Below, piece by piece: positions 34,507 to 43,190 of a stretch of DNA of 64,000 bases (the stretch's first letter is position 1; each line of letters starts with the position of its first letter). The notes under the pieces were generated by a model. The model was not told where the DNA came from. It worked only from the letters and a program-made list of their open reading frames with translations, and searched no databases. Position numbers and translations under genes: made by a program. Origin of the DNA: JAPWJZ01 sp041287865 (GTDB lineage: Bacteria > Pseudomonadota > Alphaproteobacteria > Micavibrionales > UBA2020); the NCBI GenBank assembly GCA_041287865.1, contig JBGGMV010000066.1:81695-145694 (forward strand), written 5' to 3'.

Positions 34507-34787
34507 TATTCTTTCTCCTTCACCGAAACGGCGACCTTTGCGGCGGGGCCTGTTCTTTCCATCAATTCCTCGATCACGCTTTTGATCATGGACATGGCTT
34601 CGTCGAGGCTTTCGGCGTCGCCCTTCATGGCGCGGTCGTCGTCGGGCAGGGTGACCTTCCAGAAAAGTTCGCCGGTGAATTGCGTGCTGTTGCCGTTCGC
34701 CAGGAACAGGCTGATTTGTTCGTGTTTCTGTTCCAGCGTGCCGGGAGTGAGTATCTGCTCGACCTGCTTGAGCGCGGGGTTGCTCAT
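34506..34787 (-). CDS. Small protein coupled to the large repeat gene
   Basis: This 93-residue protein is chosen to start at the ATG at 34787 (MSNPALKQVEQIL); a longer frame adds 29 residues that the paralogue at 32006 lacks, and AGAGG lies before this ATG. It shares the whole fold with the gene at 32006. It is acidic and ends SVKEKE. Its TAA overlaps the ATG of the 676-residue gene, the arrangement often seen for a chaperone or cofactor translated with its partner. No known family. Confidence 0.72.
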   Translation of the reverse strand: MSNPALKQVEQILTPGTLEQKHEQISLFLANGNSTQFTGELFWKVTLPDDDRAMKGDAESLDEAMSMIKSVIEELMERTGPAAKVAVSVKEKE

Positions 34788-34929
34788 GGATGACCTCTTG
34801 TTGCCTTGCCGGAGTTTCAGTCTGGTAGCTTTACGATTCTTATTTTTGTTATGGAAATATACCGTAATTCCCATAACAAAGAAAGCGAAAACAGCCAGTA
34901 GCCGTGAAAAAGCACGCCCGTCTGAAATT

Positions 34930-34961
34930 AAAACGGCCCGGAGTGAAGGCCGGGCCGTTTT
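34930..34961 (-). terminator. Intrinsic terminator after the 81-residue gene
   Basis: AAAACGGCCCGG and CCGGGCCGTTTT form a 12-bp stem with an eight-base loop and short T runs on both sides. It lies 24 nt after the stop at 34985. Confidence 0.85.
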
Positions 34962-34984
34962 CGTGTGTAAGCTGTTGAATTTAT

Positions 34985-35230
34985 TTAGCCGGGGGTGAAA
35001 CGCTTGGCCACGGCGGGTACCATCTGCAGGGCCATCTGGCGGCCATTCACGGCGGCGTTGAAGGTCTCCACAAGGCGTTCCTTACCCATGATGGCGCCGA
35101 TCACGGCGAAGCCTGCAAGGGCGACGGGGTTATGCATGAGAACGATCGCTGCGGCCGAAGCGGCCATTGCCGCGCCCTCGACGCGGTCGCGGGAAAAAAC
35201 ATCGTTAAAGACTTCCCTGAGTTTACCCAT
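34985..35230 (-). CDS. Small Ala-rich protein of unknown function
   Basis: This 81-residue protein has a GGGGGGA six bases before its ATG. An N-terminal charged helix (MGKLREVFNDVFSRDRVEGA) precedes an Ala-rich hydrophobic stretch (about 20-45) that could be one membrane helix, then an amphipathic tail ending FTPG. It is followed by a terminator and lies beside tRNA-Thr. No family is recognised. Confidence 0.65.
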   Translation of the reverse strand: MGKLREVFNDVFSRDRVEGAAMAASAAAIVLMHNPVALAGFAVIGAIMGKERLVETFNAAVNGRQMALQMVPAVAKRFTPG

Positions 35231-35342
35231 TAATTCCCCCCTAAACTTGAATATTAGTAAGTCTAACGGAGATTCGTGATTATGTCAAATAAACATACAA
35301 AGATATGATATTTAATGATTTTTTATTTGAACGGGAGGAAAA

Positions 35343-35417
35343 TGGTGCCGACGGAGAGGATTGAACTCCCGACCTTCGGTTTACAAAACCGCTGCACTAC
35401 CGCTGTGCTACGTCGGC
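35343..35417 (-). tRNA. tRNA-Thr (TGT anticodon)
   Basis: The minus strand gives acceptor GCCGACG/CGTCGGC, D-stem GCAC/GTGC, an anticodon loop TTTGTAA (anticodon TGT, Thr), a TTCAATC T-loop and an encoded CCA. The first anticodon-stem pair is G-A, a mismatch, but the rest pairs well. Confidence 0.93.
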
Positions 35418-35718
35418 ATCTGGAAGTCTCAATAACCAGAATATACGTAATTACTTAAAAATACTTCTTTTTTATAGGCGGCGTTTAAAATTTTTCAAGG
35501 AAAATCCTGTAGGCTTAAAAGACTGGCTCAAGTGTCTGGAAAGCCCTGCCATATGGCAAGTTTGAAACTCTAGGCGTTTGGACAATATGTGTTAATATAT
35601 TCAGGCTGATATATAAGGTCACGGCACGCGCGGGCAAGGGGTTTTCGCCAACGCAACGTCAGGGCCGCCGGTTCAGGGGGATCGGTCATCAGCTTCGGGT
35701 TACAGGGGGTCTTGACGC
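35418..35718. other. Intergenic region upstream of the Dot/Icm-like operon
   Basis: I see no gene in these 301 bases. They are AT-rich and must hold the promoter for the dotM operon. A perfect 12-bp palindrome, TGCCATATGGCA, lies at 35547-35558, about 160 nt before the GTG start, and could be an operator. No convincing -35/-10 pair is clear. Confidence 0.4.
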
Positions 35719-36906
35719 GTGTCACAGCAGAAAAGTCCACATGAAGACTTCATCATCGCCTTCTGCGTGGTCTTTGTCGTGGGCGGCCTGTGCTGGTGCA
35801 TCTGGTATTTCTTCTCGGTAGAGATCACGAACGCCATCCGCTGGGTGCGCGTCGGCGAGATGTATGTCGTCGAAACCATCTTCGGCAAGGATTTCAGGGT
35901 GCTCGACCCCGACACGCGGCAGACGCTGCGCATCGGCACCTGGCGCCCCGAGGTCAGCCGCTGGCGCCCCGAAACCATCAGCGTCGAAAACCTGCGCTAC
36001 ATGACCCTGCTGGGCGTGCTGCCGCTGAAACTGATTTTCCTGGGCCTGATGCTCTGCATGAGTATCGTCATTATCTTCAAGGGCCCCGGCACGATGTACC
36101 GCCGCCGCATGACGCTGGAAACGCTGATGCAGGAGCAGGCGAAATCTTTCCCCGCCATCTATCCCTTCGTCAAATTCGATCCGCGTAAATTACCCGCGCG
36201 CGCGCCCGGCCAGCCGGTGCCGGCGCAGCTGCCGCTCTTCTCCGAAGCGCTCTCGCCCGAGGAATGGATCGCCTATCACGAGATCAAGATCATCGGCGGG
36301 CAGGTCGACCGCAACAAGTGCTATCAGGCGCTGGGTGAACAGCTGGGCCGCCGCTGGCAGGGGCCGGAAAAACTTCCCATTCATATGCAGGCGCTTTATG
36401 CCGCCTTCGCCTTCAAGCATGTGCGCAAGCGTAAAGACTGCGAAGAGCTGATGAACGAGCTGGCCAAGGGCTGGACGCCCGACGGTGGCCTGAAAATCTC
36501 GGGCGCGATCAGGGCCAAGATCAAGGCCGCGATCAAGAACCCCAAGATCGGCGGCGCGCTGCGCAAATACGCCGACATGCACGCCTGGGAAACGACCGCC
36601 ATGCTGCGCTGCCTGCAGCGGGCACGGGAGGAGGGCGGCGTCGTCGCGCCTGCCGAGTTTGTGTGGCTGCGCGGGCATGACCGCAACCTCTGGTATCCGC
36701 TCAACAACCTTGGCCGGAAATCCTATTGCGCCGAAGGCTCGGGCGCGCTCGTCCACTACACCAACGAGCTCATCGCCGGCCAGAAAATACCCACGCCGCG
36801 CTTCGAGGAATGCATCAAGGGGCTGGAGACGTTCCTGAAAAGCGGCTCCGCGCGCGCCATACCGGAACTGGACAAGAAGGCCGGCGCGGCCAAGTACTGG
36901 AAATAG
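35719..36906 (+). CDS. dotM: DotM/IcmP, type IVB secretion coupling-complex protein
   Basis: The product has 395 residues (Legionella DotM about 376). Two membrane helices lie in the N-terminal 125 residues (FIIAFCVVFVVGGLCWCIWY; PLKLIFLGLMLCMSIVIIF) and a soluble cytoplasmic domain follows, with HEIKIIGGQVDRNKCYQALG and QALYAAFAFKHVRKRKDCEE. This architecture and the position just upstream of a DotL-like ATPase gene identify it as DotM. DotM binds DotL to form the receptor for substrates of the Dot/Icm (type IVB) secretion system at the inner membrane. The start is GTG. It opens a four-gene operon. Confidence 0.82.
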   Translation: MSQQKSPHEDFIIAFCVVFVVGGLCWCIWYFFSVEITNAIRWVRVGEMYVVETIFGKDFRVLDPDTRQTLRIGTWRPEVSRWRPETISVENLRYMTLLGVLPLKLIFLGLMLCMSIVIIFKGPGTMYRRRMTLETLMQEQAKSFPAIYPFVKFDPRKLPARAPGQPVPAQLPLFSEALSPEEWIAYHEIKIIGGQVDRNKCYQALGEQLGRRWQGPEKLPIHMQALYAAFAFKHVRKRKDCEELMNELAKGWTPDGGLKISGAIRAKIKAAIKNPKIGGALRKYADMHAWETTAMLRCLQRAREEGGVVAPAEFVWLRGHDRNLWYPLNNLGRKSYCAEGSGALVHYTNELIAGQKIPTPRFEECIKGLETFLKSGSARAIPELDKKAGAAKYWK

Positions 36907-36930
36907 AGAAACTTTAGAAGGATAGAGAAC

Positions 36931-37464
36931 ATGTTCGGCAGCAAGACCCAGCAAAACGCCACTCCTGATGTCGAGGCCCGCGTCGTCGGCAACGCGCTGG
37001 TCGCGCAGATTTATTCCGGCGATGTGCCCAAAACATGGCGCGCGGATCTCACGGGCCTGCTCTCGGCCATTCTCGAAGTGCGCGAAGGCCAGCCGGGCCG
37101 CTTCCGCCTGATCATGAAAAAAGACGGCGGCGCGGAAGAAGAAATCGCCATTTTCGCCGACAAGGAAAAAGCAACCGGCGCGCTGCGTACCCTGACGGGC
37201 GCGCTGCTGGCCGCCGAAACCGGCGGGCGCGGGCGTGGCACGACGGCGGCCGTTGTCGCCAGCGGTTCCAGCCGCGGCTTCCTCGCGAGCTTTGTGCGTT
37301 TTGCGCTCTGGGTGGCGGGGCTTTTCGTCCTGCTGGTCATCCTCAAGCTTCTGATCATCGGCCCGGTGGGCGGACCTGGCGTCGGCGCCGGCGGGGGCTT
37401 CTCGCCCACGACGACGGTCAAGCCGGGCGCACCGATACCGGCCGATCAATTATTCGGGAATTAA
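36931..37464 (+). CDS. Single-pass membrane protein between dotM and dotL
   Basis: The product has 177 residues. The N-terminal 120 residues are soluble and mixed alpha/beta (QIYSGDVPKTWRADLTGLLS; LIMKKDGGAEEEIAIFADKE). One hydrophobic helix (RFALWVAGLFVLLVILKLLI) follows, then a Gly/Pro-rich tail. It lies 24 nt after dotM and 55 nt before dotL, with a GGAT-type ribosome-binding site, so it is part of the operon. In Legionella dotL and dotM adjoin directly, with no gene between. It could be a lineage-specific subunit of the coupling complex. The family is not recognised. Confidence 0.75.
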   Translation: MFGSKTQQNATPDVEARVVGNALVAQIYSGDVPKTWRADLTGLLSAILEVREGQPGRFRLIMKKDGGAEEEIAIFADKEKATGALRTLTGALLAAETGGRGRGTTAAVVASGSSRGFLASFVRFALWVAGLFVLLVILKLLIIGPVGGPGVGAGGGFSPTTTVKPGAPIPADQLFGN

Positions 37465-37519
37465 CGGACTGACGGATTTACGGGCACTGGCGGGTTTCTA
37501 TTATTAAGGAGCGGTCGAA

Positions 37520-40096
37520 GTGACAATCAAATCGGAATATGAAGTCCAGGGTAAATCGCTCCTGCGCGACGCGCGGCCGTGGACAACCCGCATCATCGAC
37601 GCCTCCAAGAAACCCTCCAACGCCGCCATCGTGATGGCCATGGCCGGCATTGGTATCTATATCGACCCCTATATCGCCATGGGCTCCGACGTTATCTTTA
37701 TCCTGTCCTGCCTGTATTTCTGGTGGATCATGTCGAGGCCGGTGATACTGCCCTACAAACTGCCGAAATCGGCGCGCCGCAAGGACCCGAACTTCAAGCA
37801 GCCCGACGGCAAGCTCGGCATGGCTGACGGCATTCTGTATCTCGGCAACGACCACGATTCCGGCGAGGAAGTCTGGTTCACCAACTCCGACGCCCGTACC
37901 CACTGCCTCTATCTCGGTACGACCGGTTCCGGTAAAACCTTCGGTCTTAAATCCTATGCCTGCAACGCGCTTTGCTGGGCGTCGGGCTTCGTCTACATCG
38001 ACGGTAAAGCCGATACCTCGCTCTGGTCGACCATCTCGGCCATGTGCCGCCGCTTCGGCCGCGACGATGACCTGCTGATCATGAACTACATGACGGGTAA
38101 CGTTTCGGGCCGCGTGCCGTCCAACACCATGAACCCCTTCTCCTCGGGTTCGGCTTCGTACCTTACCAACATGCTTGTGTCGCTGATGCCTGACTCCGAA
38201 GGCGACAACGCGATGTGGAAAGACCGTGCCGTCGCTCTCGTCTCCGCCCTCATGCCCTGCATGGTGTGGAAGCGCGAAAACCAGAACATGCCGCTTTCAA
38301 TCGGCGTCATCCGTCACTACCTGACCTTCAAGGCCGTCATTAAACTGTCGCGCGACGCGGTCATTCCGGACTCTTTACGCGCGGCCATCCGCGGCTACCT
38401 GAACGAATTGCCCGGCTATGTCGACCATGTGTTCGATGACGAGGGCAACGAAAAACCCATGCCGCCCGACGCGGGCATGGTCGATACCTCCGTGCCGCGC
38501 CAGCAGCACGGTTACCTGTCCATGCAGTTCACGCGCTCCATGCAGTCGCTGGGCGACGACTACGGCTTCATCTTCGACACGCAGGCCGCCGACATCGACA
38601 TGATGGACGTGGTCCTGAACCGCCGCATCCTGATCACGCTGATCCCGGCGCTGGAAAAATCCGGCGACGAAACGGCCAACCTCGGTAAAATCATCTCCTC
38701 CACGCTGAAAGGGATGATGGGTGCCACGCTCGGTAACACGGTCGAGGGCGAATCGTCGACCGTGATCGACAACAAGCCCACCAACTCCTCCACGCCCTTC
38801 ATCGCCATCTTCGACGAGGTCGGTTACTATACCGCGGCAGGTATGGCGGTCATGGCCGCCCAGGCCCGTTCGCTCGGCTTCTCGCTCGTCTTCGCCGGCC
38901 AGGACTTACCCGCGCTTGAAAAGCGCGTGAAGGAAGAAGCAAGGTCCATCACAGCTAACTGTAACATCAAGCTGTTCGGCAAGCTCGAGGATCCGACCCA
39001 GACAAAAGAATTCTTCGAAAAGACCGTCGGCACGACGCTGGTGACCAAGGTGCAGGGCTTCGACCGCGGCGGCCAGCAGGGCACGGGCTCGGGCTACATG
39101 GAATCGAAAAGCGTCTCGACGCAGGAACAGGCCCGCGCGTCTTATGACGGCCTGAAAGGCTTCACCGAGGGCCGCGCGATCTGCGCCTTCGGCCGCGGCG
39201 TGCGCGAGATCCAGATCTACAACTCGCACATCGGCGACGCCAAGACGATGCGCGTCCACAAATTCCTGCCCATCCCGCCCCCGGCCGAAGAGGCGCTGGA
39301 ATCTTTACGCCTCGTCAACGTCGTGCTGCAGCGCCTGCGCAACCCGAAATGGGACCCGGACGCGGTGCAGATCGCGCCCAACGCCGATATTGACGCGCTG
39401 GCGCGCGGCTTTGCGGGCGGCAAAAAAGGCGGCTCCTCGCTGCTGGAATGCGGCATCAACGGCGTCGCCTCCGTGGCCGAAGCGCACAAGACCATCAAGC
39501 CCGAAGACGCGAATGCGGGCGAGGCTTCGAGCGACCCGACCAAGCCGCACGTGCCGCTGCCCATCAACCCGCAAGCCGAAGCCGTCGCCGTGGCGACCGT
39601 GCAGCAGGCGACCGCCAACAAGGGCCCGCTCAGCTGGACCGAGGTTATCGGCCTGTCCGATGCCAGCGCGTCGCCCGTGGCGACGCAGGGCGCAGGCGGC
39701 GGTGCCGGCGTCGGCCGCGCCGATCCGCCGGTTACGGAAGCCGCGCCGGCCAAGCCCGTGTCGTGGGACGATGTTATTTCCGCCGGCGGCGCCCAGGCGC
39801 AGTCGGTGGCGCAGGCGGCGTCTTCAGCTGCCCTTGGCGCGCCGCTCAGCTGGATGGACGTTATCGGCGGCGCCGAAGCCACCGTCGGCGCGAATGCCGT
39901 GGCCGAGCAGGCAGAACAGCTGGCCGGCAAGGGCGGTGCCGTTGCGAAACAGGCGGCTGCCCCTGCGGCCGAAGCGCTGCCCCCTGCGGGCCTGCCGCCG
40001 GCCGAGAAACAGCCGGCGCAGCCCTTTAGCTGGGCCGACGTCATCGGCGGTGCCGACAGCACCGAGAAGAGCAGCAGTGGGGAGGCCGCAGAATGA
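37520..40096 (+). CDS. dotL: DotL/IcmO, type IVB coupling ATPase
   Basis: The product has 858 residues (Legionella DotL 783), starting at GTG with AAGGAG eight bases before. Two membrane helices lie at about 35-72. The TraD/TraG-like ATPase has Walker A LGTTGSGKT at 133-140 and Walker B FIAIFDEVGYY at about 432. It energises substrate entry into the Dot/Icm system. The long C-terminal tail (about 640-858) is Ala/Pro-rich and disordered, the part that in Legionella binds the IcmS-IcmW adaptors. Here it carries four S-W-x-[DE]-V-I motifs at S705, S748, S777 and S837. It overlaps the next gene by 4 nt. Confidence 0.88.
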   Translation: MTIKSEYEVQGKSLLRDARPWTTRIIDASKKPSNAAIVMAMAGIGIYIDPYIAMGSDVIFILSCLYFWWIMSRPVILPYKLPKSARRKDPNFKQPDGKLGMADGILYLGNDHDSGEEVWFTNSDARTHCLYLGTTGSGKTFGLKSYACNALCWASGFVYIDGKADTSLWSTISAMCRRFGRDDDLLIMNYMTGNVSGRVPSNTMNPFSSGSASYLTNMLVSLMPDSEGDNAMWKDRAVALVSALMPCMVWKRENQNMPLSIGVIRHYLTFKAVIKLSRDAVIPDSLRAAIRGYLNELPGYVDHVFDDEGNEKPMPPDAGMVDTSVPRQQHGYLSMQFTRSMQSLGDDYGFIFDTQAADIDMMDVVLNRRILITLIPALEKSGDETANLGKIISSTLKGMMGATLGNTVEGESSTVIDNKPTNSSTPFIAIFDEVGYYTAAGMAVMAAQARSLGFSLVFAGQDLPALEKRVKEEARSITANCNIKLFGKLEDPTQTKEFFEKTVGTTLVTKVQGFDRGGQQGTGSGYMESKSVSTQEQARASYDGLKGFTEGRAICAFGRGVREIQIYNSHIGDAKTMRVHKFLPIPPPAEEALESLRLVNVVLQRLRNPKWDPDAVQIAPNADIDALARGFAGGKKGGSSLLECGINGVASVAEAHKTIKPEDANAGEASSDPTKPHVPLPINPQAEAVAVATVQQATANKGPLSWTEVIGLSDASASPVATQGAGGGAGVGRADPPVTEAAPAKPVSWDDVISAGGAQAQSVAQAASSAALGAPLSWMDVIGGAEATVGANAVAEQAEQLAGKGGAVAKQAAAPAAEALPPAGLPPAEKQPAQPFSWADVIGGADSTEKSSSGEAAE

Positions 40097-40434
40097 TGGA
40101 CTTTTTCAAGATCGCCAGCCGGATATTGCTTATCCCGCCCGCCATCACCTTTTTCTACGACCTGATCTACGAATTCTTCGTGAAGAACAATTTTGCCATC
40201 CACCCCTTGCGCACATGGTGGGTGAAGATGTCGCCGGACTCGCTTGACGCAGGCAGGGCTTTTTTCACCAAGATTTCATCCAGCGCCGTTTCCGACAAGC
40301 TGTTCAACCTGCCGGCGCCCGTCGCGTTGCTGATCCCCGCGATCATTTTCTATGTGATCTACCGTGTCATCTTCCTCCTTCAAGGCGGCAAGAGCGGCGG
40401 CAAGGGCGGCATGGTCTACAAATCGCGCCACTAA
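40093..40434 (+). CDS. Small membrane protein coupled to dotL
   Basis: This 113-residue protein has two hydrophobic segments, one near the N-terminus (LLIPPAITFFYDLIYEFF) and one near the C-terminus (ALLIPAIIFYVIYRVIFLL), with a basic tail (GGKSGGKGGMVYKSRH). Its ATG overlaps the dotL stop by 4 nt, so it is translated with dotL and is probably part of the same complex. It is similar in position to small Dot/Icm subunits, but I cannot assign it to one. Confidence 0.78.
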   Translation: MMDFFKIASRILLIPPAITFFYDLIYEFFVKNNFAIHPLRTWWVKMSPDSLDAGRAFFTKISSSAVSDKLFNLPAPVALLIPAIIFYVIYRVIFLLQGGKSGGKGGMVYKSRH

Positions 40435-40525
40435 GCGTCTGATTTCTCCCTAAAAACACAGGCTTTACTTGGCGGGCCCAAGAGCCTACAACTGTATTCC
40501 ATAACAAACAGTGGAATCACGGTTC

Positions 40526-41248
40526 ATGCGCGGCATTTTCAACCGCAAGACATCTAAGGCGCAGCAGCTGGCCTTTATCGAGGAACACTATCCCTCCGAC
40601 GCGCTGGTCAATTACGCGCGCGAAGGCGATGTGGCGGGCGTGAAGCGCGTGCTCAAGGCCGGCGTCGACCCGAATACGGTCGTCTGGCGCGATGTGAGCA
40701 TCGACTGCATGGAAGATACGCCGCTGCATGCCGCCGCAGGGCAGGGCCATATCGCCGTCATGAAAGAACTGCTGAAGGCCGGCGCGGATATCAACAAGAC
40801 GATCGAGGAAAACTGGACGCCCGTGCTGCAGGCCGCGATGGACGGGCAGGGCGATGCTATCCGTTTCCTCGCTGCGCAGGGGGCGAAGCTGGACGAGAAA
40901 GAAACATTCTTCGGTCATACCGCGCTGCACAAGGCCGCGCGTCTGGGCCATGTGGATTCCGTGGCCGTGCTGATCGAAAAAGGCGCCGACCGCACGATCA
41001 AGGACCGTCACGGCAAACGCGCGCTGGACGAAATCTGCGCCCAGAAACACCTGCCCGAACCCGACATGACACGCTGCAAGGACGCTATCGCCAAGCTGTT
41101 CAGCGATGCCGATGCCGCAGATCGAAAGAAGCTGGTTGATGCCGCCGCAGCTAAAAAAGCCTACGAAAAAGAACTCGCCAATGCCGCGACCCTTCAGAAT
41201 CCGGTGAAGCCGCTTCGCCCCGTTGTCTTGAGAAAACCTAAGACTTAA
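40526..41248 (+). CDS. Ankyrin-repeat protein with tail motif
   Basis: The product has 240 residues from the ATG at 40526 (a GTG at 40511 would add five). Four ankyrin repeats lie at about 20-165 (ALVNYAREGDVAGVKRVLKA; TPLHAAAGQGHIAVMKELLK; TALHKAARLGHVDSVAVLIE). The last 15 residues, KPLRPVVLRKPKT, carry the tail found in other ankyrin proteins of this window. It lies 92 nt after the Dot/Icm-like operon on the same strand, and its stop overlaps the convergent hydrolase gene by 11 nt. A candidate substrate of the secretion system; this is inference. Confidence 0.86.
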   Translation: MRGIFNRKTSKAQQLAFIEEHYPSDALVNYAREGDVAGVKRVLKAGVDPNTVVWRDVSIDCMEDTPLHAAAGQGHIAVMKELLKAGADINKTIEENWTPVLQAAMDGQGDAIRFLAAQGAKLDEKETFFGHTALHKAARLGHVDSVAVLIEKGADRTIKDRHGKRALDEICAQKHLPEPDMTRCKDAIAKLFSDADAADRKKLVDAAAAKKAYEKELANAATLQNPVKPLRPVVLRKPKT

Positions 41249-42014
41249 CCGCCTGCAGCTGGTGCAGATGGCTTAATTCCACAACCATCCGGTCGATCAG
41301 GGCAAGGTCATGGGGCCGCGACAGGCGATGGTCGCCGTCGTCGATAAAGGTATAGCTGACGTTCGATGATGTCAGCATTTCCTTGATCTTCAGGGTTTTC
41401 TCCCATGGCACATCGGGGTCTTTCTTGCCGTGGATCAGGCGCACGGGGCAGGAGATGGCGATAGGCTTCGACAGCAGCAGATGCCGTTTCGCATCCTGAA
41501 ACAGCTGGAGCGTCAGCGGATAGGGATCGCCATACTGGCTTTCGCGGTAGAGAATGCCCTTCTTGGCCAGATGCCGCCGTTCTTCCTCGCCGAATTCCTT
41601 ATTGTAGATATCCTCGGAAAAATCTGGCGCGGGGGCGATGCCGATCAGGCCCGCCAGCCGTTCTTTGCGTTGCAAGGCCAGCAGCAGCGCGATCCAGCCG
41701 CCCATCGACGATCCCACCAGAATTTGCGGGCCTTCGGTCAGCTGGTCTAAAACTTCCGTCGCATCGGCCAGCCAGGTGCTGATATTGCCCTGTTCGAACT
41801 TGCCGTTCGACGCGCCATGGCCGGTATAGTCGAAGCGGAGATAAGACTGGTGCCGTGCCGCGCACTGTTCTTCGAGGAAGGCGGCCTTCGTGCCCGTCAT
41901 GTCGGAGCGGAACCCGCCCAGGAACATCACGCCCGGCAGGGTCTTCGACGATCCTGCCGTCTTGCGGTAGGCGATCACCGCGTCGCGGCGGGGGCTGAAG
42001 GTTTCGACGTTCAT
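41238..42014 (-). CDS. Alpha/beta-hydrolase, thioesterase-like
   Basis: This 258-residue protein is chosen to start at the ATG at 42014 (MNVETFSPRR), since the longer frame adds 33 residues with no homology pattern. It has PGVMFLGGFRSDMTGTK (oxyanion loop), GSSMGGWIALLLAL with Ser103, then GKKDPDVPWE (Asp) and IDDGDHRLSRP (His), a complete triad. The pattern matches the ABHD10/palmitoyl-thioesterase-type hydrolases. No signal peptide. It is a single gene, converging on the ankyrin gene at 40526. Confidence 0.86.
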   Translation of the reverse strand: MNVETFSPRRDAVIAYRKTAGSSKTLPGVMFLGGFRSDMTGTKAAFLEEQCAARHQSYLRFDYTGHGASNGKFEQGNISTWLADATEVLDQLTEGPQILVGSSMGGWIALLLALQRKERLAGLIGIAPAPDFSEDIYNKEFGEEERRHLAKKGILYRESQYGDPYPLTLQLFQDAKRHLLLSKPIAISCPVRLIHGKKDPDVPWEKTLKIKEMLTSSNVSYTFIDDGDHRLSRPHDLALIDRMVVELSHLHQLQAVKS

Positions 42015-42086
42015 GCGCACATTATACAAAAAAAGAGGCTGGCGTAAATACGCTAGGCCGCGCGTTTTACGCGCAATCAAAAAAAA

Positions 42087-42109
42087 GGCCGGCTTCAAAG
42101 AAGCCGGCC
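42087..42109 (-). terminator. Intrinsic terminator after phoH
   Basis: GGCCGGCTTC and GAAGCCGGCC form a perfect ten-bp stem with a three-base loop, followed on the minus strand by eight T. It lies 62 nt after the phoH stop. Confidence 0.93.
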
Positions 42110-42170
42110 GCAAGTCTCAAGGTGAGGTGCCCTAGAAAGAGTCTGTGTGCAAAGAAGGAGTACCCAGTAA

Positions 42171-42917
42171 CTAAATGACTTCGAGCATCTTGGCCACCAG
42201 CGGGTGGCGCACGATGTCGGTCTGGTTCAGGTGCTCGACCGCGATGCCCTCGACGGTGGCAAGCTTTTTGGACATGTCGCGCAGGCCGGAAATGCCTTCC
42301 AGCAAGTCGGACTGGTCGGGGTCGCCGGTGATAACCATGGTCGAACCCCAGCCGAGGCGGGAGACGATCATTTTAATCTGCGCGAAGGTGCAGTTCTGCG
42401 CCTCGTCGATCACGACGAAGGCGTTGTTCAGCGTGCGGCCCCTCATGTAACCGATGGGCGCGATCTCGATCTCGCCGCTGTCGATGCAGGCCTTCAGGCG
42501 CTTGATGCCCATCCTGTCCGTCAGCGCGTCGTAGAGCGGGCGCAGGTAGGGCGCCATTTTGTCCTGCAGATCCCCGGGCAGGAAGCCGATCTTCTCGCCG
42601 GCCTCTACCGCGGGTCTGGAAAGGATAATGCGCTCGACCTTGCCCTTCATGAAGGCCTCGCAGGCAGCGGTCACCGCGAGATAGGTCTTGCCGGTACCAG
42701 CGGGGCCGATGGCAAGCACGAGATTATGTTTCTCGATTGCTTCCATCAGCCGCTTCTGGCCTTCGCTTCTTGGTCTGACATTCTTGACGTAGTTTTGCGG
42801 CTCTGTCTGGCCGTTCATCAGCGGATCCCATCCCCCGTTGCCGAAAATATGCCTTACCCGCTCGGTATCAGGCGCGCGGTTGGCTTTGTAAGCGGCAATC
42901 TTGGACTTCTTCCCCAT
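42171..42917 (-). CDS. phoH: PhoH-family ATPase
   Basis: This 248-residue protein has the PhoH ATPase core: Walker A AIGPAGTGKTYLA, IILSRPAVEAGEKIGFLPGD, and Walker B AFVVIDEAQNCT, with VITGDPDQSDL. It is likely an RNA-associated ATPase or helicase, but the exact function of PhoH is not settled. It is short (others are about 320) because it lacks the N-terminal KH-like part. It does not sit next to ybeY as in many alphaproteobacteria. A terminator follows. Confidence 0.9.
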   Translation of the reverse strand: MGKKSKIAAYKANRAPDTERVRHIFGNGGWDPLMNGQTEPQNYVKNVRPRSEGQKRLMEAIEKHNLVLAIGPAGTGKTYLAVTAACEAFMKGKVERIILSRPAVEAGEKIGFLPGDLQDKMAPYLRPLYDALTDRMGIKRLKACIDSGEIEIAPIGYMRGRTLNNAFVVIDEAQNCTFAQIKMIVSRLGWGSTMVITGDPDQSDLLEGISGLRDMSKKLATVEGIAVEHLNQTDIVRHPLVAKMLEVI

Positions 42918-42989
42918 ATATTAAGTTCTCCCCTTCGGTTTGATGGTGCGCGGATGGTAGTAGTGGATGGAAATGCTGGGCGCATGCTC

Positions 42990-43190
42990 GGGGCATAAAA
43001 AAACCTCCCAGGGGGAGGCGGCGGCGCTTTTGACGATGCGGGTGGCGGGGCTTGCTATTACAAGCTGCGCAATTTCCTGCGCGCCGTGAGAGGGTGGTAA
43101 TACGTGAAGCCGAATGAGATCCAACTGAACGGAACTCCCCAAACCCAAGTTAACAACAACTAAACTCAAACCCTGATTTGAATATAGATC
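42990..43190 (-). ncRNA. Candidate non-coding RNA
   Basis: A gene-free stretch between phoH and the ankyrin gene has a terminator-like hairpin (CCTCCC/GGGAGG, 43004-43018) followed by seven T on the minus strand. Upstream is an AT-rich patch near 43180-43230 with TTGATG and a TATATT-like sequence that could be a promoter. The segment between contains short GC stems and no convincing coding frame. The hairpin cannot belong to phoH, which starts downstream of it. I do not recognise an RNA family. Confidence 0.4.

Noticed and set aside
42921..43169. 82-codon minus-strand frame between phoH and the ankyrin gene
   Set aside because: No ribosome-binding site, no coding pattern, and it overlaps a terminator-like hairpin; treated as a possible RNA.
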